Below are positions 31,448 to 41,020 of a stretch of DNA of 41,020 bases, piece by piece (within the stretch, counting starts at the first letter, position 1; every line of letters begins with the position of its first letter). Under the pieces are notes generated by a model that searched no databases, was not told where the DNA came from, and worked only from the letters and a program-made list of their open reading frames with translations. The stretch is from positions 1 to 41,020 of the forward strand of contig JAFAJV010000035.1 of the NCBI GenBank assembly GCA_019235995.1, read 5' to 3'. This DNA is from Vulcanimicrobiota bacterium (GTDB taxonomy: Bacteria > Vulcanimicrobiota > Vulcanimicrobiia > Vulcanimicrobiales > Vulcanimicrobiaceae). Position numbers and translations under genes: made by a program.

Positions 31448-31451
<4 letters not shown>
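30570..31451 (+). CDS. cpaB: Flp pilus assembly protein CpaB/RcpC
   Basis: This 293-aa protein has an N-terminal TM anchor (TLLIASILAVGTGWLTLTYL), an SAF domain (AVLIAAQDIAPRERITEAMF, then GSLALITIPAGSQL), and the CpaB core with MRAVSIPVDRVKDVSGLIQP and GDRVDVIAI. CpaB connects the secretin to the inner-membrane platform, probably at peptidoglycan. The C-terminal third is a Gly/Pro-rich, low-complexity tail ahead of VELIVGDQVV. The start is a GTG overlapping the peptidase stop, and its end overlaps the TadZ-TadA gene by 4 nt. Confidence 0.92.
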
Positions 31452-33489
<2,038 letters not shown>

Positions 33490-33496
<7 letters not shown>

Positions 33497-34353
33497 CGGC
33501 ACTCGTCCCGATCGCCGTCTTCGCCGGCGTTTCCGCGACGGTCTTCTTGGGGTTTCTCTCCGTGTGGGGCGCGCTCAACAAGCGCGCGACCGCGCGCGTC
33601 AGCAGCCTCGCCGATCAGCTCGACCGCGCGGGCATAAAGATGGCCTCGCAGGAGATCGTGCTCAGCACGGTGGCGGGCATTGCGATCGTGTGGATCGCGC
33701 TGCTCTTCGCGTTGCATCCGAAGTTCCTCTTCGCGCTGCTCCTCCTGCCGGCGATCGCGGCGATCGCGTGGCTCGGCTTCGCGAGCTTCGTGCGCTTCAA
33801 GATGGCGAAGCGGCTCGCGACGTTCGTCACGCAGCTGGAGCCGGCCACGCGGCTCATGGCGGGCGGACTTAGGGTAGGTCTCGGCGTGCGTCAGGCGCTC
33901 TCGATCGTCATCGACGAGCTGCCGGACCCGGCGCGGCACGAGTTTCGCCGCGTGATCGGCCTGACGAACATCGGCGCGAGCGTGTACGACGCGATGGACG
34001 ACATGGCGGCGCGGATGCCCGGCCACGAGTCGCTGATGCTGACGCGCGTCTTCCGCGTCCAGTCCGAGACCGGCGGCGATCTCGCGCGGATTCTCGATCA
34101 GCTCGCCGACACGATCAAAGACCGGCGTCAGATCCAGCGCAAGTGCTCCGCGCTCACCGCGGAAGGCCGCATGAGCGCGTGGGTGCTGATGCTGATTCCG
34201 GTTGGGCTCGGCCTCTTCATCGTGACGACTCAGCCGGCCATGGGCGACGCTCTTATGTACACGACGATCGGGCGCACGGTGCTGCTCGTCGTCGCCGGCC
34301 TCGAGGTGGGCGCCTTCGTCTGGCTCAAGGGCTTGCTGCGGATGGACGCCTGA
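33490..34353 (+). CDS. tadB: Tad platform protein TadB
   Basis: The 287-aa product is an inner-membrane T2SSF-domain protein. N-terminal TM segments (ALVPIAVFAGVSATVFLGFL and two around residues 55-95) precede the cytoplasmic helical domain with FVTQLEPATRLMAGGLRVGL, LTNIGASVYDAMDDMAARM and FRVQSETGGDLARILDQLAD, then TM helices close the protein. TadB and TadC form the platform that TadA drives. The ATG at 33490 overlaps the tadA stop by 7 nt (ATGGTGA); the GTG one codon later is equally possible. Confidence 0.93.
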
Positions 34354-35216
34354 TGTTTGCGGCGTTCAGTTACATCATTTCCCTGCTCGCCGGCTTGTCG
34401 GCGTTCTTCTTCGCGCTCTCGCTCCTTCCGTCGAAGAGCCTCCTCTCCGAACAGCTCGAGGAGCTCAAGATGCGCGACCCACTCAAGCGCGATGAGACGC
34501 GGCTCCCCGTGCTGGAGCGGATGTTCGACACCGAGCGCCGCATCGCGCTCGCGCACCGGCTCGTCGAGGCCGGCTGGTACACCACGACGCCGGGGAAATT
34601 CTTGCTGCGCGTCGCCGCGGGCGCTCTCGCGGGCGCGTTCTTCAGCCTGCTCGTGTGGCGTTTCTTCGACCTCGACGCGAATTGGACGCTCCCGCTGATG
34701 CTGATGCTGGCCTTCGTCGGCGGCTACTCGCCGTTCTTCTTGCTCAATGCGGCGTGCGAGAAGCGCAAATCCTCGATTCAAAAGGCGCTGCCCGAATTCT
34801 TGGACATGGTCTCCTCGACCGTGACCGCCGGGCTCGCATTGAACTCGGCGCTTGGATACGCCGTGGAAGCCGTCACCGGGCCGCTCAGCGAGGAGATCCG
34901 CGAGGCGCTCTCCGAGATTCGGCTCGGGCGCGCGCGGGCGGACGCGCTCAAGGCGGTGGGCGAGCGCACGAATCATCCGGCCCTGCGCAACGCGCTGCGC
35001 GTCATGACGCAAGCCGAGCGCCTCGGCGCCAACATCGCGAAGATGCTCAACGACCTCGCCGACGATGCGCGCCATCAGCGTCTGATGCTGGTCGAGGAAA
35101 TGGCCGCGAAGCTTCCCGTCAAGATGGTCTTTCCGATGGTGTTCTTCATGATCCCGGCCATCATCACGATCATCTTTGGAGCGGTCGCCGCCAACTACTT
35201 CGCCGGAAAGCCATGA
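34353..35216 (+). CDS. tadC: Tad platform protein TadC
   Basis: Also 287 aa and a T2SSF-domain membrane protein: N-terminal TM (AAFSYIISLLAGLSAFFFAL), AHRLVEAGWYTTTPGKFLLR, a TM pair, then the conserved cytoplasmic core with QKALPEFLDMVSSTVTAGLA, LSEIRLGRARADALKAVGER and MTQAERLGANIAKMLNDLAD, and a last TM (VFFMIPAIITIIFGAVAANY). LPEFLDM-x-x is typical for TadC. The ATG shares one base with the tadB stop (TGATG), and its own stop overlaps the second peptidase as ATGA. Confidence 0.94.
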   Translation: MFAAFSYIISLLAGLSAFFFALSLLPSKSLLSEQLEELKMRDPLKRDETRLPVLERMFDTERRIALAHRLVEAGWYTTTPGKFLLRVAAGALAGAFFSLLVWRFFDLDANWTLPLMLMLAFVGGYSPFFLLNAACEKRKSSIQKALPEFLDMVSSTVTAGLALNSALGYAVEAVTGPLSEEIREALSEIRLGRARADALKAVGERTNHPALRNALRVMTQAERLGANIAKMLNDLADDARHQRLMLVEEMAAKLPVKMVFPMVFFMIPAIITIIFGAVAANYFAGKP

Positions 35217-35821
35217 CGGGGATCGCGCTTGCGGCCGTCTTCTTCGGCTGCATCGCCTTCATCGCCACGCAGCTCAGCCGAGCGCTCTGCGCCGGCGTGT
35301 CGCCCGCGGCCGACGGGCCGCTGCCCGGAACGCCCCCATACGCCATCTTGGTGCTCGCTGCCGTCGTCATCGGAGGATCGCTCGTCGCGCTCGGCGCGAC
35401 GCCGGTGCAGATCGGCATCGCCGCCATGGTGATCTTCGCCCTCGTCGCATGCTGGTGCAGCGACACCCTCTGCGGCCTCGTGCCGGACGTGTTCACGCTC
35501 GCCCCGCTGGCGGCGTTGTTGCTCTTTGCTGCCGCACAGCGAGAATGGGACCTCGTGGCATCGGCCGCAATCGTGTTCGCGCCCTTCGCCGCGGCCGCGA
35601 TGTTCTCGCGCGGCCACGGCATGGGCTGGGGCGACGCGAAGCTCGTCGCGCTGGCCGGCGCCGCGCTCGGCGCGCCGCTGGCCGTATTCGCCCTCGCGAT
35701 CGCGTGCGTCGCGGCGGTCGCCGGGCACCGGCTCGCGCGAGCGGCCCGCGGGCCGATCGCCTTCGCCCCCTACATCGCCGCGGCAACCGGTATCGCGCTA
35801 CCGTTGGGGTTCGTCCGCTGA
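35213..35821 (+). CDS. A24-family prepilin peptidase, second
   Basis: This 202-aa multi-TM protein has both aspartates of an A24 peptidase: D84 in CWCSDTLCGLVPDVFTL, a diverged form of the first motif with VPD in place of IPN, and D141 in GMGWGDAKLVALAG. It differs clearly from the enzyme at 30061 (170 aa), so it is not a recent duplicate. It may process a different subset of the pilins, for example TadE/TadG rather than Flp. Its ATG overlaps the tadC stop and its TGA overlaps the next reading frame, so it is locked into the operon. Confidence 0.85.
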   Translation: MTGIALAAVFFGCIAFIATQLSRALCAGVSPAADGPLPGTPPYAILVLAAVVIGGSLVALGATPVQIGIAAMVIFALVACWCSDTLCGLVPDVFTLAPLAALLLFAAAQREWDLVASAAIVFAPFAAAAMFSRGHGMGWGDAKLVALAGAALGAPLAVFALAIACVAAVAGHRLARAARGPIAFAPYIAAATGIALPLGFVR

Positions 35822-37200
35822 ATCTCGCGCGGCTGGCGATCGTCCTTTGGGGCGGGATGTACCTCCTGCTCGGCCTGTTGCAGCTGCCCGGGGACGGCGA
35901 CTTGTATTGGCAACGGTGGCTCGGCGACCTCGTCCTGCGCTCGCACGCGCTGCCCACCGCACTCGGACCGGAGACGTTCACGTCCGCGGGTGCGATGTGG
36001 GTGCCGCAAGAGTGGCTCTTCAGCGTGATCGTCGCCCTCGCGTCGCACTACAACCTCTTCTTCCTCGTGACGTTCGCGCTCAGCGCGACGCCGCTGGTGA
36101 TCCTTTCGCTCATCTACTTGCGGACACGCGGCGGCGCGAGCGCAGAAGCCATCGGGATCGTGCTGCTGATCTCCGGCGGCGCGCTACTCGAGTCATTCGG
36201 CGTCCGGGCGCAGGTGCTGGGCTGGTTGATGCTCGCGGTCTTCATGTTCTTTATCGAGCGGCGCGACCGCTGGTATTACGCGGCGTTCCCGACAACCGTG
36301 CTATGGGCGAACCTCCACGCAAGCGTCGCGCTCGCCCCGGTCATCGTGCTCGCCCGGCTCGCGGCCGGCCTCGCGGACGGCGGCCACGGCGCGTCGCGCC
36401 GCTCGCGCGACCTCATCATGCTTGGCGCGACCATTCTCGCCACGTTCGCAACTCCGCTGGGCTGGCGACTGCCGTTCTATGCCGTAACGCTCGCACGTAG
36501 TCCCATCCGCCATTTCATTCAGGAATGGCAGCCGCCGGGGCTGCACGACCTCTCGTTCATGCTCGGGGTCCTGCCGCTCGTGCTCGTTATCCTTGCGGCG
36601 GGACCGGCGTTTGCGCGCCGGCAACTTTTCTCGGCAGCCCCCAGCGCGCTGCTGCTCGCGGCGACGCTGTTCGCCGGCCGGAACATCCCGCTCTTCGTCA
36701 TCGTCGCCGCGCCGCTCGCGGCGCGAGCGATCGATTGGCGTTTCCCCAGAGTGCGAAACCTGGAGGGCCGGGTGCGCGACCTTGCGCCCGCGGCGGTGGT
36801 CGCCATCACGGTGGGGATCGTCATCTCGGCCTTCGCGCTGCTCGCCGACGAACGCGTTTCGCCCCCGCGCTTGCCGATACGCGCCGTCGCATCGCTCGCA
36901 GCCGATCGCCGGAGTCACCGCGTCTTCTGCCAGGACTTCACCTGGTGCAGCCTCGCGCTGCAATACGGCAATCTCCGTGTCTTTATGGACGGCCGCTGCG
37001 ATCCGTACCCCGTGCCCGTCTGGCAGCGCTACATGGCGACGATCTATCTGAAGCGGCCGCTCAGCGCCACGCTGCCCGGCGATGCGATCGACGCGATCGT
37101 CGCCAAGCGAGACACGCCGTTTGCGGTCGCCGTCGCAAAGCAGCCGAATTGGAAGCAAGCCTTCGAAGACCGCAGCTTCGTGGTGTACCGCCGTGAGTGA
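35818..37200 (+). CDS. GT-C-like polytopic membrane protein in the tad operon
   Basis: A roughly 460-aa protein with 9-10 hydrophobic segments. The first outer loop has LPGDGDLYWQRWLGDLVLRS followed by AMWVPQEWLFSVIVALASHY, the D-x-x-Y-W...W-x-x-x-E-W-L pattern seen in GT-C-fold glycosyltransferase-like families; the Asp is in the place of the usual catalytic acid. The periplasmic C-terminus includes FMDGRCDPYPVPVWQRY. No ATG, GTG or TTG begins the first TM. A CTG at 35818 would overlap the upstream stop as CTGA, while the first ATG (35857) cuts the helix. I place the start at CTG with low certainty. Acceptor unknown; pilin glycosylation is possible. Confidence 0.72.
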   Translation: MNLARLAIVLWGGMYLLLGLLQLPGDGDLYWQRWLGDLVLRSHALPTALGPETFTSAGAMWVPQEWLFSVIVALASHYNLFFLVTFALSATPLVILSLIYLRTRGGASAEAIGIVLLISGGALLESFGVRAQVLGWLMLAVFMFFIERRDRWYYAAFPTTVLWANLHASVALAPVIVLARLAAGLADGGHGASRRSRDLIMLGATILATFATPLGWRLPFYAVTLARSPIRHFIQEWQPPGLHDLSFMLGVLPLVLVILAAGPAFARRQLFSAAPSALLLAATLFAGRNIPLFVIVAAPLAARAIDWRFPRVRNLEGRVRDLAPAAVVAITVGIVISAFALLADERVSPPRLPIRAVASLAADRRSHRVFCQDFTWCSLALQYGNLRVFMDGRCDPYPVPVWQRYMATIYLKRPLSATLPGDAIDAIVAKRDTPFAVAVAKQPNWKQAFEDRSFVVYRRE

Positions 37201-39529
37201 CGCGCGCCGAGCGAACGCCGCCGCGACCGCGGTGATCCTCTTGGCCGGCGCGCTCAGCGCCGTCTGGGTGTTCCTCGTTCCGATCTTTCAGGCGCCCGAT
37301 GAACCGGCGCACTTCGATTATGCCGCCTCCATCTACGGGGCGCATCGGCTGATCCGGCTGAGCGACGGGAGCGCCGATTGGATCGTGAGCCCCTACACGA
37401 AGTATCTGCTCCAGGCGCTGGATTTCAGCCGCGTCGCTATGAATTCGTCGATGCGAGTGCCGAGCGGCTACGGAAGCAGGCAGTATTTTGCGCGAATCGA
37501 CGCGGACGCCCCGAGCCTGACGCGTGCGATCGAACCGAAGGGGCGGATCAATTATATTGTGCCCGCATATCCGGTCGGCTTCTATGCGCTCGAGGCCGCA
37601 TGGATGTACGTCGTCGCCCTTTCCACCGGCTCGCTCGTGAGCGTGTTCTTCGCCGCCCGCCTCCTCTGCGTGTTCCTTTTGATGACGGGCCTGTATTTCA
37701 ACTATCGCACGGCGCTCAATCTCGGCGTGCCTCGCTGGGTCAGCGTCGCGCTCGTCGCAGGCATCGGGTTTTTCCCGATGACCTCGTTCGTCTCTTCGTA
37801 CGTTCAGCCGGACAACTTGGCCTACGCGCTCGTCTCTGCCGCGTTGTTCTTCGCCACGCGTCTTCGCTCCGATACGGCGCCAACTAGGGACCTCGTGCTT
37901 CTGGCGATCTCCTTGGCCTTGCTCGCGGTCACGAAATATCAGTGCTTCCTCGCGGTGGCGCTGCCGGCGCTCCTATTGATCGCGATCCGCTTCCGCTTCC
38001 CAACGGCCGCGGCGGTGCTCGCGCCGGCCGCAGCTCTCCTCGCCGTCCAGCACTGGATGATCGGTCAATCGAACGCGAGCGCCGGTTCGAACGTCGCCGC
38101 CGACATGGGCCTCGCCCACTTCCGCGGCATCGCCGCTCTCGGTTTCTCCGCGACGCTGCACTACGTTGCCGCTACCACGCTCGCCGCCTTCGTCGACTGC
38201 TTCGTGTCCGGTGCGTGCGCCGCGACGTTCTGGCAGGTCTTCGGATGGGGCGACACGCCCATCTTCATCGTCAACGGCTCGATCGAGCTCTGGATTCGCG
38301 CGCTCGTCGCCCTCGTGACGATCGCGGTCGCCGTGGCGGTCGGCTGGCTGATCGCGCGAAACACGGCGCGGATCGCTCGAGCGTCGAGGCACGGTCACCC
38401 GCGGCTCGCGCTCGCGTCCCTGGCGGCGGACCCGGTCTTCGCCAGCTACGTCGTGTTCGTGACGCTGATGTTGGCGCTCTATGTCGCGACGAACAACGCG
38501 TTCGGCGCCGAGGGACGCCACTGGTACGCCTTCATCTTTCCTGCTTTCCTGTGCCTCGTGTGGTACGCGCCGAGCCTCTTTCGAGCTCGCAGGCGAACCT
38601 TCAGCGCGCTCTTTGCCGGCGCGCTGTGCTGCTACTCACTCGTCGCCGCCGGCTACGCGCTCGCCGACGTCGCGCAACGCTACTATGGGCGGCCACCGTC
38701 GCACCTCGCCGTCACCGATCCGCGCCGGTCCGAACTGCTCCCGGGAAGCACGGGAGTTCTCTGGGCGGTCAAGAGCGCGGCCTATCACGTGGCCGATGCT
38801 CCCGTGCCGGCCTTCCCCATCGGAGCGAACCTCATCGATTCCGGAGCGGCGCTGCCTCCCACGCCGGCCGCGCCGTCCGTAGTAGCCGCGCTGCTGGACG
38901 GGAAGCCCGTACCGGTGATCGCGGGCGAATATCAGTTCACTATTGCGGAGGCGACGCACGACCTCGCCGATGCTTATAGCCAGTTCTACGCTGGCTTTTC
39001 CACGAAGGGACTCGACGAAGGCCCGCATGTGGTCGCCGCCTACGCGGCGGCGCCGGATGGCCGTCACTATCGGCCGGTCGGCGTGACGCGGACGTTTTTC
39101 TTGACCGCGGACGACGGCCGGTTTTCACGTGCGTATCTGCGGAGGCTCCAGCGCGCGCCGTATGTTTCCGGAAGTCTGCAGGTCGCCGGCAGATGCAACG
39201 GAGGGATTGCGCTGCTCGCCGGGCAGATCGGCGAGTCGCGCCTCGACCCCTATCGAGGGGTCTGGCTGCTCGTAGATGGGCGCCCATATCAGTCGCGCTA
39301 TGACGATGGGAGCGGCACGTTCGCCGCGACGGTCCCGACGGCGGATCTCGCGCTCGGCCTGCATCGCGTGGTCGCGTACGGCATCACCGATGCGCCGGGC
39401 CGTCCGGTGCGAATCGTGCAGAGCGCTGCATTTCGAGTCGTACGGGGCCGTGGGACGCGCGAGTATCTCGCAGATCCTCCTTTGGCGTGCCGCGACCCGC
39501 TGCATCAGCTCGCCGGGACCAACCTGTGA
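37193..39529 (+). CDS. DUF2142-type membrane glycosyltransferase-like protein
   Basis: This 778-aa protein has an N-terminal TM, then FQAPDEPAHFDYAASIYGAH, the P-D-E-P-x-H motif typical of DUF2142 proteins (GT-C superfamily), where the acidic residues are presumed catalytic. About 12 more TM helices follow to residue 500. The final 270 residues are extracytoplasmic and beta-rich (e.g. SGSLQVAGRCNGGIALLAGQ, VWLLVDGRPYQSRYDDGSG), resembling a carbohydrate-binding or Ig-like module. The start is a GTG at 37193 overlapping the previous gene by 8 nt. It probably moves a sugar from a lipid carrier to a periplasmic acceptor; the substrate is unknown. Confidence 0.82.
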   Translation: MSDARRANAAATAVILLAGALSAVWVFLVPIFQAPDEPAHFDYAASIYGAHRLIRLSDGSADWIVSPYTKYLLQALDFSRVAMNSSMRVPSGYGSRQYFARIDADAPSLTRAIEPKGRINYIVPAYPVGFYALEAAWMYVVALSTGSLVSVFFAARLLCVFLLMTGLYFNYRTALNLGVPRWVSVALVAGIGFFPMTSFVSSYVQPDNLAYALVSAALFFATRLRSDTAPTRDLVLLAISLALLAVTKYQCFLAVALPALLLIAIRFRFPTAAAVLAPAAALLAVQHWMIGQSNASAGSNVAADMGLAHFRGIAALGFSATLHYVAATTLAAFVDCFVSGACAATFWQVFGWGDTPIFIVNGSIELWIRALVALVTIAVAVAVGWLIARNTARIARASRHGHPRLALASLAADPVFASYVVFVTLMLALYVATNNAFGAEGRHWYAFIFPAFLCLVWYAPSLFRARRRTFSALFAGALCCYSLVAAGYALADVAQRYYGRPPSHLAVTDPRRSELLPGSTGVLWAVKSAAYHVADAPVPAFPIGANLIDSGAALPPTPAAPSVVAALLDGKPVPVIAGEYQFTIAEATHDLADAYSQFYAGFSTKGLDEGPHVVAAYAAAPDGRHYRPVGVTRTFFLTADDGRFSRAYLRRLQRAPYVSGSLQVAGRCNGGIALLAGQIGESRLDPYRGVWLLVDGRPYQSRYDDGSGTFAATVPTADLALGLHRVVAYGITDAPGRPVRIVQSAAFRVVRGRGTREYLADPPLACRDPLHQLAGTNL

Positions 39530-40095
39530 AACGTCCGGACTTCCTGTACGCGCTGGGTACCGCGGCGCTGGCGGGCATGTCACCCGCGGCGGTGCGCGCG
39601 GCGGTGCCGGGCGGCGTCGAGCGTACGCTCTGGCTGCGCCGAGCCGGGTACGGCGATGAGGTCGTCGCGCCGTTCTGCGTCGACGGCGCAACGGTCTACG
39701 AGCCGGGTTACCGGATGATCTGCTGGCTGATGCGGGATCGCCAGGTGCCCGACGCGGAGGGCTACGTCCGCTACGACAACGTCGAGATCGAGGCGCTTTG
39801 GGAGGTGCAACAGACGCTCGCCCTGCACGGCATCCGCCGGCCGCTGGTGATCACCAGCGGCTACCGGACGTGGCAGACCAACGTCGCGACCGAGGGCGCC
39901 GCCCGCAACAGCCAGCACCTCTACGCCAAAGCCGCCGACATGTACGTGGACGGTGTCTCGATGCGCGACCTGTTCGATGCCTGCTGGTCGCGCGAAGTCT
40001 CGGGCGGAATCGGCTACTACGACGACCACGTGCACCTGGACTCCGGCGCGCGCCGATGGTGGGTGGGCGACCTTGCCGTACCGGAATTCGCGTAG
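39526..40095 (+). CDS. M15-type peptidoglycan peptidase (DUF882/YcbK-like)
   Basis: The 189-aa product starts KRPDFLYALGTAALAGMSPA, a signal sequence with a KR pair that could use Tat or Sec. The domain shows LVITSGYRTWQTN, then SQHLYAKAADMYV with the Zn-binding H-x6-D, and GGIGYYDDHVHLDSG with the H-x-H pair, the M15A/DUF882 arrangement. It should cut peptide cross-links in the periplasm. The GTG start overlaps the DUF2142 stop (GTGA), so it is co-translated with the pilus and glycosyltransferase genes. Opening peptidoglycan for the pilus is a plausible job. Confidence 0.88.
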   Translation: MKRPDFLYALGTAALAGMSPAAVRAAVPGGVERTLWLRRAGYGDEVVAPFCVDGATVYEPGYRMICWLMRDRQVPDAEGYVRYDNVEIEALWEVQQTLALHGIRRPLVITSGYRTWQTNVATEGAARNSQHLYAKAADMYVDGVSMRDLFDACWSREVSGGIGYYDDHVHLDSGARRWWVGDLAVPEFA

Positions 40096-40120
40096 ACCCT
40101 CCGCGGGGTGTGCATCTTTC

Positions 40121-40156
40121 TGCTCCATGAGGGGTACAAGCCAGCATCATGGAGCA
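40121..40156 (+). promoter_or_regulatory. Perfect 10-bp inverted repeat enclosing a start codon
   Basis: TGCTCCATGA (40121-40130) and TCATGGAGCA (40147-40156) are exact inverted repeats with a 16-nt loop. The second arm contains the ATG (40149) of the 63-aa reading frame, and the purine-rich AGGGG site (40130-40134) is at the edge of the loop. In mRNA the hairpin would hide the start codon. As DNA, it could bind a symmetric regulator. Confidence 0.5.
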
Positions 40157-40340
40157 TCTGGTCCGTCCGACGAAACGCGTAGGTACGCGGTTCGCGTGGG
40201 GCACCGGACTCTATTTGGCGCTCAACCTCCTCCTGGTGGCGGCGGAGGCCCGCTGGCACATTCTCGCTCGGCTGACGGTCTGGGACATCTCGGAGCTCAA
40301 GACTCTGGGCTCGATGCTCGGTCAACTGCCGCACCACTAA
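40149..40340 (+). CDS. Small single-TM protein
   Basis: A 63-aa frame begins MEHLVRPTKRVGTRFAWGTG, followed by one hydrophobic helix (LYLALNLLLVAA) and an amphipathic tail (WHILARLTVWDISELKTLGS). A basic N-terminus ahead of the helix predicts an inside N-terminus. I do not recognise it. Its ATG sits in an inverted repeat, and it ends just before the GT87-like gene, so it may be a leader that couples to it. It may also be non-coding; length alone gives little support. Confidence 0.45.
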   Translation: MEHLVRPTKRVGTRFAWGTGLYLALNLLLVAAEARWHILARLTVWDISELKTLGSMLGQLPHH

Positions 40341-40351
40341 CCCGCATACCG

Positions 40352-41020
40352 ATCCCCGTCTCCCGCGACCGTATCGTCCTCTACGGCGCGTCGCTCTTTC
40401 TCATCGGGCTGTGGCAGCTCGTCCGGAACACGCTGCACGATCCGAACTTCGCGGATTGGTCCTGCTTCTGGGTCGGCGGCGCGACGGCCGGGACGCGCGC
40501 GCTACTCGACCCGAACCTGCACGCCGCCTTCGCGCAAGGCCAGGGGCTGCGCCCCGCGATCTGGCCCTACCTCCCAGCGTTCGCGTGGCTGTACGCGCCG
40601 GCGGCGCACGCGTCGTTGTTGGCGAGCTACGTCGCCAACACCGTCGGAATGCTCGCGCTCGCCGCGTGCGCCGGAATCGTGCTGGCCGATGTCTTCGCGA
40701 CGCCACGATGGTTCGCCATCGTCGCGGCACTCGCGTGGGCGCCCGTGAAGATCGCGGCGATCGGCGGACAGAACGCGTCGATCGCGCTGCTCCTCGTCGC
40801 GTTCGCGATTCTGTTTGCGAAGCGGGACCGGCCGGCGCTTCTCGGCACTTGCATTGGACTATTGCTGTACAAGCCGACGATCGCGTTGCCGTTCGTTGTG
40901 CTGCTGATCGCACGGCGCAACTGGCGCGCTCTCCTCATCGTAGCGCTCTGCGCCGCAGGCTGGTATCTCGCGAGCGTCGCGGCCACGGGCGGCGATTGGC
41001 AGTGGACGAGTCCCTATGCC
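40352..41020 (+). CDS. GT87/DUF2029-like membrane glycosyltransferase, cut by the window end
   Basis: Reading the frame with codons at 40373, 40376 and onward gives an open, membrane-rich protein: YGASLFLIGLWQLVRNTL, then FADWSCFWVGGATAGTRALL, LRPAIWPYLPAFAWLYAPAA, and LLGTCIGLLLYKPTIALPFV. D-W-S-x-F-W-V-G-G and the Y-K-P-x-I-A-L segment fit DUF2029/GT87 mannosyltransferase-like proteins, with D in the first outer loop as the likely catalytic acid. No stop occurs to the window edge, so the 3' end is missing. No ATG, GTG or TTG is found near the expected N-terminus (IPVSRDRIVLYG). I mark 40352, an ATC, only as the approximate beginning. Confidence 0.68.
   Translation, partial: MPVSRDRIVLYGASLFLIGLWQLVRNTLHDPNFADWSCFWVGGATAGTRALLDPNLHAAFAQGQGLRPAIWPYLPAFAWLYAPAAHASLLASYVANTVGMLALAACAGIVLADVFATPRWFAIVAALAWAPVKIAAIGGQNASIALLLVAFAILFAKRDRPALLGTCIGLLLYKPTIALPFVVLLIARRNWRALLIVALCAAGWYLASVAATGGDWQWTSPYA

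Noticed and set aside
40196-40372. GTG at 40196 as a start for the GT87-like gene
   Set aside because: It is in frame, but the resulting 59-residue extension is Gly/Pro/Arg-rich with no membrane or family character, and it overlaps the 63-aa frame.

Overview
The window is 41 kb of dense, high-GC bacterial DNA. Most genes abut or overlap by 4 nt (ATGA/GTGA), so it reads as a few long operons. A secretin, hopanoid synthesis and a Tad pilus system point to a diderm bacterium. A MEP-pathway gene together with a type 2 IPP isomerase, and several protein architectures I do not recognise from well-studied taxa, suggest an uncultured lineage such as Ca. Eremiobacterota (WPS-2). That assignment is a guess, and nothing in the window fixes it. 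I see no rRNA, tRNA, CRISPR array or insertion sequence.

Region 1 (about 1-15.8 kb) is a hopanoid lipid region. Minus-strand genes cover precursor supply (dxs, fni), squalene formation (hpnD, hpnC, hpnE), cyclisation (shc) and side-chain extension (hpnH, hpnG, hpnA). The main operon runs from 15826 down to 7347: degenerate prenyl synthase, fni, hpnC, hpnD, hpnE-shc as one 1066-codon frame, hpnH, a DUF4267 membrane protein and a GNAT enzyme. The plus-strand genes between them are a ferritin-like protein, a two-gene nucleotidyltransferase module that may be toxin-antitoxin-like, a lipoprotein, a second GNAT enzyme, a secreted protein and a cupin.

Region 2 (15.8-21.3 kb) holds a di-iron ferritin-fold protein divergent from the hopanoid operon, a STAS-domain protein, an 858-aa protein joining an SGNH-hydrolase-like domain to an MBOAT acyltransferase, and a 14-TM DHA2 efflux pump. 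A perfect 16-bp palindrome lies in front of the pump gene.

Region 3 (21.3-41 kb) is a large Tad/Flp pilus locus. Minus-strand operons carry the secretin and two copies of a TadG-TadE-TadE cassette. The two TadG-like paralogues are both 397 aa and carry NFNG repeats at nearly identical positions, about 20 residues apart, which suggests a beta-solenoid. The plus-strand operon carries a secreted lead protein, two Flp pilins, a prepilin peptidase, CpaB, a TadZ-TadA fusion, TadB, TadC and a second prepilin peptidase. It then continues without a break into two GT-C-like membrane proteins and an M15 peptidase, followed closely by a small membrane protein and a truncated GT87-like gene. A third Flp pilin lies between the two minus-strand cassettes. 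Both divergent tad promoter regions share the palindromic element GCGTTRACRCGTCAAC.

The points most worth following up are the HpnE-SHC fusion, which may have arisen by a one-base change at a TAATG junction; the duplicated NFNG-repeat TadG cassettes with their shared operator; the TadZ-TadA fusion; the SGNH-MBOAT fusion; and the coupling of membrane glycosyltransferase-like genes to the pilus operon.
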